From Desulfobulbaceae bacterium (GTDB lineage: Bacteria > Desulfobacterota > Desulfobulbia > Desulfobulbales > Desulfocapsaceae): DNA of 39,045 bases. Numbering within the stretch: the stretch's first letter is position 1; every line of letters starts with the position of its first letter. A program made the translations under genes and the position numbers. Below, one piece after another: positions 16,677 to 24,391 of the stretch. A model generated the notes under the pieces. The model made no database searches. It was given only the letters and a program-made list of their open reading frames with translations, and was not told the origin of the DNA. The stretch lies in contig JAAELB010000921.1 of NCBI GenBank assembly GCA_024227155.1, positions 1-39,045 of the forward strand, written 5' to 3'.

Positions 16677-18098
16677 TTGAAACCTACTCTGAAATATCTT
16701 TCCGATCCGGAAATTGAGATACTACACAAAAGTTCCCTGGAGATCCTAGCGAACATAGGAATAAGGTTTCCTCACCCTGAGGCACTGGAGTTGTTTGCAG
16801 CTGCAGGTGCCACAGTGGAGGATGATGTCGTTAAAATACCGTCAGGTCTTGTAGACAAGGCCCTTGAGACTGTTCCTAAACGTGACGAACTGGTTCTTTA
16901 TGGACGGGACGAAAAGCATGACATCCATTTCACAGATCACACCCCAAGGCTCTCTTGTATGACCATGGCCGTCAATGTGATGGACCCATTTACCGGTGAA
17001 AAGAGATTAGCTACGGATGATGATCTTGCAAAGCTAACGTCTATTGCGGATCAGCTTCCAGGTATCAGTGTCAATGGTGGACTGGTAACCCCACAGGATG
17101 TTCCTGGGGCCTACAATGACTGGTACACCTGGGCCACCACCATAAAAAATACCACCAAACACATCACCGGCGGAATGCTCGGCGCACAGTGTGTGCGTGA
17201 TGCTGTAAAGATGTGCGCACTGGCAATGGATTGCAGTGAAGAGAAGGTTCTTAAACGTCCTCCAATTTCCGGCTGGATGTTAACTCTTCCCCCATTGAGC
17301 CACGATCTTGAATCTTTAGATGCCGCCATTGAAATGGCCAAACTAAAAATTCCCATGATGCTCAGTTCCGGGCCTATCATGGGCGTTACCTCTCCTGTAA
17401 CCATAGCCGGTACTATCGCCCAGACCAATGCTGAGATTCTGGCGGTTATAGTATTGACCCAACTGGTCAATTCTGGCGCACCTCTAGTGTACACCTCATT
17501 TGCAAGAAGCACCAATATGCAAAGTGGTGACATATCTATGTCTTCCCCAGAGTTTGGTATTTTAAAAGCTGCCATGGGACAGATGGGCAGACATTACAAT
17601 TTACCAATCCGTATGCCATCCATGCTGAGAGATACCAAAATCCTCGATGCACAGGCGGGTTTTGAGACCGGTATGGTCGGTTCAGTCGCCGGTTATGGCG
17701 CAGATCTAATGGACAGTATGCAGCTCGATATGGATCTGGTGGTAGATTTCCCTGATCTTGTATTTTGCAATGAATGTATCGGTGCAGTTGAACGGTTGAC
17801 CAGAGAGGTGGTTGTTGATGAGTCCACCATAGCAGTCGAGGCCATCGAGCAGGTAGGAATCGGCGGCGAATTTTTGTCCAATGCTCACACCTTCCAAAAC
17901 TTTCGTGCAAATCTTTGGATGCCTAAGATAATTGAACGTAGAAACTGGGAGGTTTGGGAGCAACAGGGCAAGCTGAGCGTTATTGACAAGGCCACCACCA
18001 TCGTCCACGAAATGCTCAAAAACCCACCCGCCAAACTATTAACTGAAGAGGTTGAAGCAGCCATCGATAAAATTGTACTGGATGCCCAGGCTGAGTAA
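16677..18098 (+). CDS. MttB-family methyltransferase without pyrrolysine (trimethylamine methyltransferase superfamily)
   Basis: A 473-residue protein of the MttB superfamily, recognisable from the opening LSDPEIEILHKSSLEILANI and blocks such as ITGGMLGAQC and GADLMDSMQLDMDL. The frame is uninterrupted, with no in-frame TAG, so it belongs to the non-pyrrolysine branch. Characterised members of that branch demethylate quaternary amines (glycine betaine MtgB, proline betaine MtpB, carnitine MtcB) onto a corrinoid protein. The start is TTG at 16677 behind a strong AAGGAGGAAG site. Its partners MttC-like (22567) and MtgA-like (23242) are in the same operon, and a betaine-type transporter follows directly. 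It probably removes an N-methyl group from the imported compound. Confidence 0.93.
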   Translation: MKPTLKYLSDPEIEILHKSSLEILANIGIRFPHPEALELFAAAGATVEDDVVKIPSGLVDKALETVPKRDELVLYGRDEKHDIHFTDHTPRLSCMTMAVNVMDPFTGEKRLATDDDLAKLTSIADQLPGISVNGGLVTPQDVPGAYNDWYTWATTIKNTTKHITGGMLGAQCVRDAVKMCALAMDCSEEKVLKRPPISGWMLTLPPLSHDLESLDAAIEMAKLKIPMMLSSGPIMGVTSPVTIAGTIAQTNAEILAVIVLTQLVNSGAPLVYTSFARSTNMQSGDISMSSPEFGILKAAMGQMGRHYNLPIRMPSMLRDTKILDAQAGFETGMVGSVAGYGADLMDSMQLDMDLVVDFPDLVFCNECIGAVERLTREVVVDESTIAVEAIEQVGIGGEFLSNAHTFQNFRANLWMPKIIERRNWEVWEQQGKLSVIDKATTIVHEMLKNPPAKLLTEEVEAAIDKIVLDAQAE

Positions 18099-18113
18099 CT
18101 CCAAAAGAGCTTA

Positions 18114-18142
18114 ATCCCGGTAAACGATAATTTAGCCGGGAT
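18114..18142 (+). repeat. Intergenic hairpin between the methyltransferase and BCCT genes
   Basis: ATCCCGG (18114-18120) pairs with CCGGGAT (18136-18142), 16 bases after the mttB-like stop. The neighbouring ATAAGCACCTT string resembles ATAAGTACCTT at about 16631, before the methyltransferase gene. It may mark an mRNA processing or attenuation site, or a relic of the intergenic repeat family described below. Confidence 0.45.
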
Positions 18143-18207
18143 AAGCACCTTTGACACCTACGCTGATCACTTGCGGAATATAAATAAACTAAGAGGAGAG
18201 AAGTTTA

Positions 18208-19740
18208 ATGGAAAACAACGAAAAAATTAAAATTGATTGGCCGGTGTTCGGTATCTCCGGCGGAATCCTTGTGCTCTTTACCGCTATGGCTCTTATAGAT
18301 GTTGATTTTGCCAAAGCTACCGTCAACAAAAGCTTTGCCTTTTCATGCACCTATTTTGGAGCATATTGGCAAGTTCTGCTTCTTCTTACCTTTCTTATTG
18401 CCATCGGACTTGCCTGCACCAAATACGGTAACGTACGGATTGGTAATCTCGATAAACCTGAGATGAGCACCTTCAAGTGGATTTCAATCATCATGTGTAC
18501 CCTGCTTGCCGGTGGCGGCGTGTTCTGGTCCGCTGCAGAACCCCTGGCCCACTTCCTCTCGCCACCTCCCTCTTTTGGTGTTATTGCCAAGGGGACCAAA
18601 GAAGCTGTGGCTCCTGCAATGGCCCAGGGTTTTCTGCATTGGGGCTTCTTAGCCTGGTCAATTCTTGGTTCTCTCGCAGCACTGCCTCTGATGTACTATC
18701 ACTACCATAAAGGTCTGGCTCTTAAACCGCGCCTGTTCCTCTATCCTGTATTTGGGGATAAGGTAATGAAAAACTGGTTAGGTGTTACCGCTGATGCTAC
18801 CTCTCTGGTTGCTGTGGCCGCCGGAACCATTGGCCCCATAGGATTTTTAGGTCTGCAGCTATCCTACGCCCTCAGCAAAACCTTTGGCATACCCGATACC
18901 TATGGCACACAGTTTGTTATCGTTGCCATAGCTACTGCAATCTACGCAATCGCAGCCTGCACAGGCATTCAAAAAGGTATCGAAAAACTGGCTCGTTTTA
19001 ATGTTTTTCTCACCATATTTGTCATTGCTTTCACTCTTATTGCAGGCCCTGGTGGTTTTATTATCGACGCCTTTTTAGGTGCCCAGGGACTTATGTTTGA
19101 TAACTTCTTCAACTTGACCCTGTATAGAGCAGAGACCGGTTGGTTAAGCTGGTGGACGGTATTTTTCTGGGGATGGTTCCTTGGTTATGGCCCTATGATG
19201 GCAATCCTGGTGGCCCGTATTTCAAGAGGCAGATCTGTTAGAGAAATTGTCATTGCTATCAGCATCCTGGCTCCTTTTATCACCAATTTCTGGTTCTCTG
19301 TACTTGGCGGCTCCGGTATATTTTATGAGCTCAGCAATCCTGGTTCTGTCTCGACAGCCTTTGCCTCCGATGGTGGTTTTAACCTGCCAGCGGCCCTGAT
19401 GGCCATTGTAAGCCAGTTCCCCTTGAGCCAACTGATGGTGCCGGTATGCCTGGTTTTGGTTCTGCTCTTTCTGGTGACAACCGGCTCTGGTATGGCATTT
19501 TCCATGGCAGTTGCAGTTACCGGTGTTGATGAACCTCCTCAGTGGATCCGCGCCTTTTGGGCTATTGCCATGGGTGCTGTTGCAGCAGCTCTTATTTTTA
19601 TGGGGGCTGGTGGTATTGGTGCCTTGCAATCATTTATCGTTGTAACCGCCGTTCCTGTGGGACTGCTTATGCTGCCGACCCTGTACTGGGGTCCAAAGGT
19701 GTGTCAACTATTGTATGATGAAAACAACACAGATAAATAG
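18208..19740 (+). CDS. BCCT-family betaine/carnitine/choline transporter
   Basis: A 510-residue inner-membrane transporter with 12 hydrophobic segments. The family signature region is visible as WTVFFWGWFLGYGP followed by ARISRGRSVRE. In BetP the equivalent segment supplies the aromatic box for the trimethylammonium group; here the box reads W-F-x-x-Y-like instead of W-W-x-x-W, which may reflect a different quaternary ligand. AGAGGAGAG precedes the ATG. It lies directly behind the MttB-type methyltransferase, which supports a quaternary ammonium compound as pathway substrate. It has short termini, so an osmosensing role is less likely than nutrient uptake. Confidence 0.93.
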   Translation: MENNEKIKIDWPVFGISGGILVLFTAMALIDVDFAKATVNKSFAFSCTYFGAYWQVLLLLTFLIAIGLACTKYGNVRIGNLDKPEMSTFKWISIIMCTLLAGGGVFWSAAEPLAHFLSPPPSFGVIAKGTKEAVAPAMAQGFLHWGFLAWSILGSLAALPLMYYHYHKGLALKPRLFLYPVFGDKVMKNWLGVTADATSLVAVAAGTIGPIGFLGLQLSYALSKTFGIPDTYGTQFVIVAIATAIYAIAACTGIQKGIEKLARFNVFLTIFVIAFTLIAGPGGFIIDAFLGAQGLMFDNFFNLTLYRAETGWLSWWTVFFWGWFLGYGPMMAILVARISRGRSVREIVIAISILAPFITNFWFSVLGGSGIFYELSNPGSVSTAFASDGGFNLPAALMAIVSQFPLSQLMVPVCLVLVLLFLVTTGSGMAFSMAVAVTGVDEPPQWIRAFWAIAMGAVAAALIFMGAGGIGALQSFIVVTAVPVGLLMLPTLYWGPKVCQLLYDENNTDK

Positions 19741-19764
19741 TAGTGATGTGTTCAGTGTTAACTA

Positions 19765-19860
19765 TTAGTGCCTTAGAAATTCATTCGAAGCCTGCGCTTA
19801 TCTGTTGTTTTTGGTGAATGAATTTCGTGAAGGCACTTATACCTCCTTGTGGGGTGCTAG
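19765..19860. repeat. Palindromic intergenic element (TTAGTGCCTT family)
   Basis: The element opens with TTAGTGCCTT, carries an inverted GAAATTCATTC / GAATGAATTTC pair and ends with AAGGCACTTATACC then TCCTTGTGGGGTGCTAG. The last part is nearly identical to 25950-25980, inside the larger element at 25840-26081. It lies in the 277-base gap between the BCCT and KorA-like genes; the rest of that gap shows no gene. Confidence 0.65.
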
Positions 19861-20017
19861 TACCTGTTACCAGGGTTAGTTCAAAAACAAACCCTTTGTC
19901 GATCAATATTTCGACATTAATTTTCACAACATATAACGGGCTTATGGGGTTGATTGTTTCTCCAGTCAACTTTATGAGCTCGTTTGATGAAAGGTTAAAT
20001 AACCTGAGGAAACAAAA

Positions 20018-21133
20018 ATGGCTTTATCATTTATGGAAGGGAACGAGGCTGTCGCCAGAGGAGCGATTGCTGCAGGATGTAATTTCTTTGCAGGTTATCC
20101 GATTACACCGGCCACCACAATTTTTAACGGTATGCTTAAAATGCTGCCTCCGAAAGGCGGGATCTGTGTTCAGGGGGAAGATGAGATTGCCTCAATCGGA
20201 TACTGCATTGGCGCTGCCATGGCGGGCAGTAAAGTATTGACTGCCACGTCCGGCCCCGGAATCAGCCTTTACAGTGAGCAGATCTCTTTTGCCATAGGCA
20301 GTGAAATTCCCATGGTGATTGCAGATGTCCAGAGGCTTGGACCTTCCACAGGTTCGGCTACCCGTGGTGCTGACAGTGATATTCAGTTTTTACGCTGGGG
20401 AAATACCGGTGGTCTTCCCGTCATCGTTCTGGTTCCAAAAGATGCCGAGGATTGTTACACCCTGACTGTTCATGCCTTCAACTACGCAGAAGAGTTCAGA
20501 TGTCCTGTTTTCATTGCCTCCAATAAAGAGATCGGCATGACCAAGGAAAGTTTTGACCTTGATGCGGTTGAACTTCCGCCACTCGTCGAACGAACAATGT
20601 TTGAGGGTGAAAACTATATTCCATTTCAGGCAAAGGATAACGCGGCCCCTGCTTTTCTTCCAATTGGCGGAGAAACACTGGTAAGGCAAACCTCTTCCAC
20701 CCACGGGCCTGATGGGTATATAACCATTGATCCTGAAGTAATTGCAGCAACCCAGAAGAGACTGGAAAACAAAATTCTTGCAGCAGAAGAACGACTCTCT
20801 CTTTTTGAAGAAGACCTTAAGGAAGGATCAGATACTCTCATTATCAGCTATGGCGTGACCTCAAGGGCTGTAGACGACGCCAGCGCCATGCTTGAAGATA
20901 AAGGGAAACCTGTCTCCACCCTTTCCCTGAAAACGTTGTGGCCGGTTCCTGAAAAACTACTCAGGGAAAAAGCCGCATCTTTTAAAAGAGTTGTAGTGAT
21001 TGAAATGAATCAAGGTCAGTATGTCGGCGAAATTCAGAAGATTCTCCTGGATAAGAAGATCGAATTTTACGGCCAGATGGACGGGGTTCTGATCACCCCT
21101 GCAAAAATAATGGAGGTCATTGAAAATGACTAG
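20018..21133 (+). CDS. 2-oxoacid:ferredoxin oxidoreductase alpha subunit (KorA-like)
   Basis: A 371-residue protein with the pyrimidine-binding TPP half (GNEAVARGAIAAGCNFFAGY, then PITPAT) and a TSGPGISLYSEQ segment, followed by the transketolase C-like domain (about 270-365). These enzymes decarboxylate a 2-oxoacid to an acyl-CoA and reduce ferredoxin. The ATG at 20018 follows GAGGAAAC. It overlaps the beta-gamma gene by eight bases. Within the operon it would oxidise a 2-oxoacid product of ring cleavage and supply low-potential ferredoxin, which could feed the PreA-like reductase. Specificity among 2-oxoglutarate, indolepyruvate and branched 2-oxoacids cannot be decided. Confidence 0.9.
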   Translation: MALSFMEGNEAVARGAIAAGCNFFAGYPITPATTIFNGMLKMLPPKGGICVQGEDEIASIGYCIGAAMAGSKVLTATSGPGISLYSEQISFAIGSEIPMVIADVQRLGPSTGSATRGADSDIQFLRWGNTGGLPVIVLVPKDAEDCYTLTVHAFNYAEEFRCPVFIASNKEIGMTKESFDLDAVELPPLVERTMFEGENYIPFQAKDNAAPAFLPIGGETLVRQTSSTHGPDGYITIDPEVIAATQKRLENKILAAEERLSLFEEDLKEGSDTLIISYGVTSRAVDDASAMLEDKGKPVSTLSLKTLWPVPEKLLREKAASFKRVVVIEMNQGQYVGEIQKILLDKKIEFYGQMDGVLITPAKIMEVIEND

Positions 21134-22421
21134 CTTTCTGAATGAAAACCGCCCACCAGTATTTTGTCCGGGCTGTACCCATCAAAATATCACTAAAGGG
21201 CTCGACAAGGCTTTAATAAAGCTTGGTCTCCCCGCCGATAAAACAGTTATTGTCAGTGACATAGGATGTTCCGGTCTTTTTGATACCTTTTTCAATGTCC
21301 ATGCACACCATGGGCTGCACGGTCGTGCTTTAACCTATGCCTCCGGCTTGAAACTTGCTGATCCCGAGCTGAATGTCATAGTGACCATGGGAGATGGTGG
21401 ACTTGGCATCGGTGGCGCCCACGTTCTCGCTTCCTGCAGGCGCAACCTTGATATCACCCTGCTTATTCTCAATAATTTCAACTTTGGTATGACCGGAGGA
21501 CAATATTCCGTGACCACTCCAGCGGACGCTGTCGCCGGATCGGAATTTTTAAACCAGGCCGAAATTCCAATTGATATCTGTGCCGTGGCGGAAAGTGCCG
21601 GTGCAAGTTGGGTCAGTCGCTGTTCCGGCAATGGCGCGGATCTGAGTGATCAGATCGTGGCGGCTATGCAACACAAAGGCTTTTCAGTTCTTGAAACCCT
21701 TGGCTTGTGTACCGGGCGTTATACCAAAAAGAATTCGCTCACCCCGAAAATCCTTGATCAGATGATTGAAGAGCTGCCCAAAAGAGATGGGTTGCTTGAA
21801 AAGAACGTACGGCCTGAATATGGCGAACTTTATAGAAAGCTTGCCAAAGAAAAAACCGTGTTTCCTGAGCCCGTCACCATTGAAAATAAATTCACTATTG
21901 AAAAATCGGAGCAACAGGAAGTCGTAATCCTCGGAAGTGCCGGGATGAGAATTGTTACTGCTGGTGATATTGTCTGTTATGCGGGAATGTCGGCCGGGAT
22001 GAACGTCTCCATGAAGAACGATTATAATATCACTGTACTTCGTGGACAATCAGTCAGTGAAATCCTCATGTCTCCAAAGAAAATTGGCTATGCAGGAAGT
22101 AAGAAACCCTCCGTTGTACTGGCCCTCAGTGATGAAGGGGTGCAGAGGCGTAAGAACATCTTTAAGACATTGCCGGCTTCCACCTTTGTACTTAAGGAAA
22201 AGAGTGTAGCGATTCCTGAAACAGAAGCTGAAGTTTACGAAATTGACTTTAAAGAATATAAAGTCAGCAAACCGGACTGGGCCTTAGCCTCTCTTGGTGT
22301 CCTGGCTGGCAAAGAAAAAGCACTCACCATGGAGATGCTTGAATTTGCTATCAGATCACGTTTCAATGCAAAGCTTTCCGAAAAAGCCATGGAAACTGTC
22401 AAGAAAGTAATCCCTGCCTGA
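21126..22421 (+). CDS. 2-oxoacid:ferredoxin oxidoreductase beta-gamma fusion (KorB/KorC-like)
   Basis: A 431-residue protein joining two subunits. The N-terminal half is the TPP-pyrophosphate domain: FCPGC at 13-17, the GDGG Mg-binding motif at 89-92, NN at 116-117 and TGGQ at 123-126. From about residue 262 a gamma domain begins (VVILGSAGMRIVTAGDI), normally a separate subunit that binds CoA. I choose the ATG at 21126 because GGAGGT lies nine bases before it; an in-frame TTG at 21120 is too near. It overlaps the alpha-subunit gene. No separate delta ferredoxin subunit is encoded nearby, so electrons must leave through a cluster in this heterodimer to a free ferredoxin. Confidence 0.9.
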   Translation: MTSFLNENRPPVFCPGCTHQNITKGLDKALIKLGLPADKTVIVSDIGCSGLFDTFFNVHAHHGLHGRALTYASGLKLADPELNVIVTMGDGGLGIGGAHVLASCRRNLDITLLILNNFNFGMTGGQYSVTTPADAVAGSEFLNQAEIPIDICAVAESAGASWVSRCSGNGADLSDQIVAAMQHKGFSVLETLGLCTGRYTKKNSLTPKILDQMIEELPKRDGLLEKNVRPEYGELYRKLAKEKTVFPEPVTIENKFTIEKSEQQEVVILGSAGMRIVTAGDIVCYAGMSAGMNVSMKNDYNITVLRGQSVSEILMSPKKIGYAGSKKPSVVLALSDEGVQRRKNIFKTLPASTFVLKEKSVAIPETEAEVYEIDFKEYKVSKPDWALASLGVLAGKEKALTMEMLEFAIRSRFNAKLSEKAMETVKKVIPA

Positions 22422-22466
22422 TGTAACCCAGCACGGATTTAAAGCTAGCCCATACCCAATTATCTT

Positions 22467-22500
22467 CGGGAGTTTCTATTGGTTGTAATAAAAACTCCCG
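22467..22500 (+). terminator. Hairpin after the KorB-like gene
   Basis: CGGGAGTTT (22467-22475) pairs perfectly with AAACTCCCG (22492-22500) around a 16-base loop. It sits 46 bases after the oxidoreductase stop and 67 bases before the corrinoid-protein gene. There is no T-tract, so it may stabilise or attenuate the transcript rather than end it. Confidence 0.5.
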
Positions 22501-22566
22501 GCTACGGACCAGCCAAACACATAAAGTCTTTTCAGGAACTAACTCAACAGACAAGGAGTTCATAAC

Positions 22567-23199
22567 ATGTCAAATTTACAATTAATTACCGAGACACTCA
22601 TCACTGGCGACGGTGCCAAACTCAAAGAACTCGTGCAAAATGCACTGGATGAGGGTACCCCAGCCAATGATATTTTACAAAAGGCACTTATTGCCGGTAT
22701 GGATATCGTCGGTGAAAAAATGGAAAGCGGGGACATGTTCATTCCGGAAGTACTAATGGCAGCCCAGGCCATGTCAACTTCTGTGGAAATCTTAAAACCA
22801 TTACTGGCAGATGGCGAATCCGCCTCTGCGGGAAAAGTGGTACTCGGTACAGTAAAAGGCGATCTCCACGATATTGGCAAAAACCTGGTGCTCATGATGA
22901 TGGAAAGCGCTGGTTTTGAGGTAATCGACCTGGGTGTAGATGTGGAACCGGAAAAATTTATTGAGGCCATCAGAGAGCACAAGCCAAATATTGTCGGGCT
23001 CTCAGCGCTTCTTACCACCACCATGTCGATGATGCAAAATACAATTGAAAGTATAGAAGAGAGCGGCTTACGTGACAGCTTGAAAATCATTATAGGTGGT
23101 GCCCCTGTTAATCAGGAATTCGCCGATAAAGTAAAGGCTGACGGTTATGCCCCTGATGCCGGATCAGCCAGTAAAATCGCCAAAGCGATGAATGCATAG
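22567..23199 (+). CDS. Corrinoid methyl-carrier protein (MttC-like)
   Basis: A 210-residue B12-binding protein. An N-terminal helical cap (about 1-85) precedes the Rossmann-like domain with GDLHDIGKNLV at 98-108; D99, H101 and G104 form the DxHxxG motif, with H101 as the lower cobalt ligand. GLSALLTTTM and GGAPVN are further family blocks. It accepts the methyl group from the MttB-type enzyme and passes it to tetrahydrofolate through the next gene product. AAGGAG lies upstream of the ATG. A RamA-type reductive activase, needed to rescue oxidised cobalamin, is not encoded in this window. Confidence 0.96.
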   Translation: MSNLQLITETLITGDGAKLKELVQNALDEGTPANDILQKALIAGMDIVGEKMESGDMFIPEVLMAAQAMSTSVEILKPLLADGESASAGKVVLGTVKGDLHDIGKNLVLMMMESAGFEVIDLGVDVEPEKFIEAIREHKPNIVGLSALLTTTMSMMQNTIESIEESGLRDSLKIIIGGAPVNQEFADKVKADGYAPDAGSASKIAKAMNA

Positions 23200-23241
23200 C
23201 CTTTAATACATCCCACTTCACCTCATTTAACAGGACATACC

Positions 23242-24042
23242 ATGTTTACAGTAATTGGAGAACGTATCAACACCACTCTGAAAAAGGTTCAGGCTGCAGT
23301 AGCCGAACGTGATGCCGACTACATTCAAAACGACGTCCGACTACAAACCGAAGCAGGGGCAACTTATATCGACGTCAATGGTGGAGCCAGGATTGGCGAG
23401 GAAGAAGGTGACATGAGATGGCTCATTGAGGTTGTCCAAGAGGCAACCGAACTGCCACTCTGCCTTGACAGCCCTGACCCTAATATCCTCGAAATGGCCT
23501 ACGGACTTGTAAAGCAAAAGCCGATGATTAACTCAATCAGTCTCGAGAAAGACCGTTTTGACCCGATGATCAAATATCTTGAGGGCAAGGAGTGCAGAAT
23601 CATTGCCCTCTGTATGGATGACTCAGGAATGCCGAAGACGATCGAAGACATCGTATCCAGAGCTCGCACACTTGTGGAGAAGCTGGAACAGATCGGTTTC
23701 AAACGCGATGACATTTTTATAGATCCCCTCATTCAGCCGATGAGTGTTGACATCAATAATGGAACCATTGCCATGGATGCGGTGAAAATCATCATGACAG
23801 AACTGGAAGGTGTTCATACCACTGGAGGATTGTCCAACATCTCCTTTGGACTTCCTCAACGCAAAATCATCAACCGCTGCTTTCTCGCCATGATGATAGC
23901 AAACGGCTACGACTCTGCTATTATGGATCCGCTTGATAAGGATATTATGGGGTTGATGCAGACCGCCGATATGGTTGCCGGCAATGATCAGTTCTGTATG
24001 AATTTTATTAAAGGAGTTCGAGCAGAGAAGATTGTTTCATAG
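23242..24042 (+). CDS. Corrinoid:tetrahydrofolate methyltransferase (MtgA/MtrH/AcsE-like)
   Basis: A 266-residue pterin-binding TIM-barrel protein. It begins TVIGERINTT, then has YIDVNGGAR (the pterin-binding strand, about 47-55), LCLDSPDP and NSISLEKDRF, all typical of the methyltetrahydrofolate-corrinoid methyltransferases. The single-domain size fits MtgA of glycine betaine demethylation and AcsE. Here it would make methyl-tetrahydrofolate from the methylated corrinoid protein encoded 42 bases upstream. The methyl group could then be oxidised or used by a Wood-Ljungdahl pathway encoded elsewhere. It is the last gene of the operon; palindromic DNA follows directly. Confidence 0.93.
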   Translation: MFTVIGERINTTLKKVQAAVAERDADYIQNDVRLQTEAGATYIDVNGGARIGEEEGDMRWLIEVVQEATELPLCLDSPDPNILEMAYGLVKQKPMINSISLEKDRFDPMIKYLEGKECRIIALCMDDSGMPKTIEDIVSRARTLVEKLEQIGFKRDDIFIDPLIQPMSVDINNGTIAMDAVKIIMTELEGVHTTGGLSNISFGLPQRKIINRCFLAMMIANGYDSAIMDPLDKDIMGLMQTADMVAGNDQFCMNFIKGVRAEKIVS

Positions 24043-24049
24043 AAATTAT

Positions 24050-24185
24050 GTAACCGTTCACCAGCACCCCATTTTCGTCCGATCAGGCCTCCTGGCATAG
24101 CCAACTATAGCCAGGAACCCAGCTTGAACGAACGGTTACGGACTCTGGTTATGCAATCTTTTGAAGGGGGGCGGTGAACGGTTAC
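24050..24185. repeat. MITE/REP-like element with GTAACCGTTCACC ends
   Basis: GTAACCGTTCACC (24050-24062) is the exact reverse complement of GGTGAACGGTTAC (24173-24185), and a third partial copy (CGAACGGTTAC) lies at 24129-24139. The interior has a C/G-rich flank and an inverted CTGGCATAG / CTATAGCCAG pair. It starts eight bases after the mtgA-like stop, so it may also serve as the operon's 3' structure. Confidence 0.65.
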
Positions 24186-24203
24186 GAAATTAATATTTCT
24201 TAT

Positions 24204-24240
24204 GGCAAACTACTCAGGTTTTATCCCTGAGCAGTTTGCC
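24204..24240. terminator. Long hairpin between convergent genes
   Basis: GGCAAACTACTCAGG (24204-24218) pairs with CCTGAGCAGTTTGCC (24226-24240) over 15 positions with one mismatch. It lies between the catabolic operon and the convergent rsgA gene. No other feature is seen in the rest of 24186-24391. Confidence 0.5.
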
Positions 24241-24391
24241 ACTCGCTTATTCCCGCCAATGTTCAGGCTGGTGCAACGTTTCGGCGCATCGGATTTTTCC
24301 CTTTACAGTGCTGATGATACCACTGTTAGCCGCTCCGAAAGCAACGGTTGGAGATCCTGCAGATCTTGCTTATGCGTTGATTTTGCATACA

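Noticed and set aside
16677-18098. Possible pyrrolysine-containing MttB
   Set aside because: The frame has no in-frame TAG along its full length and normal family size.
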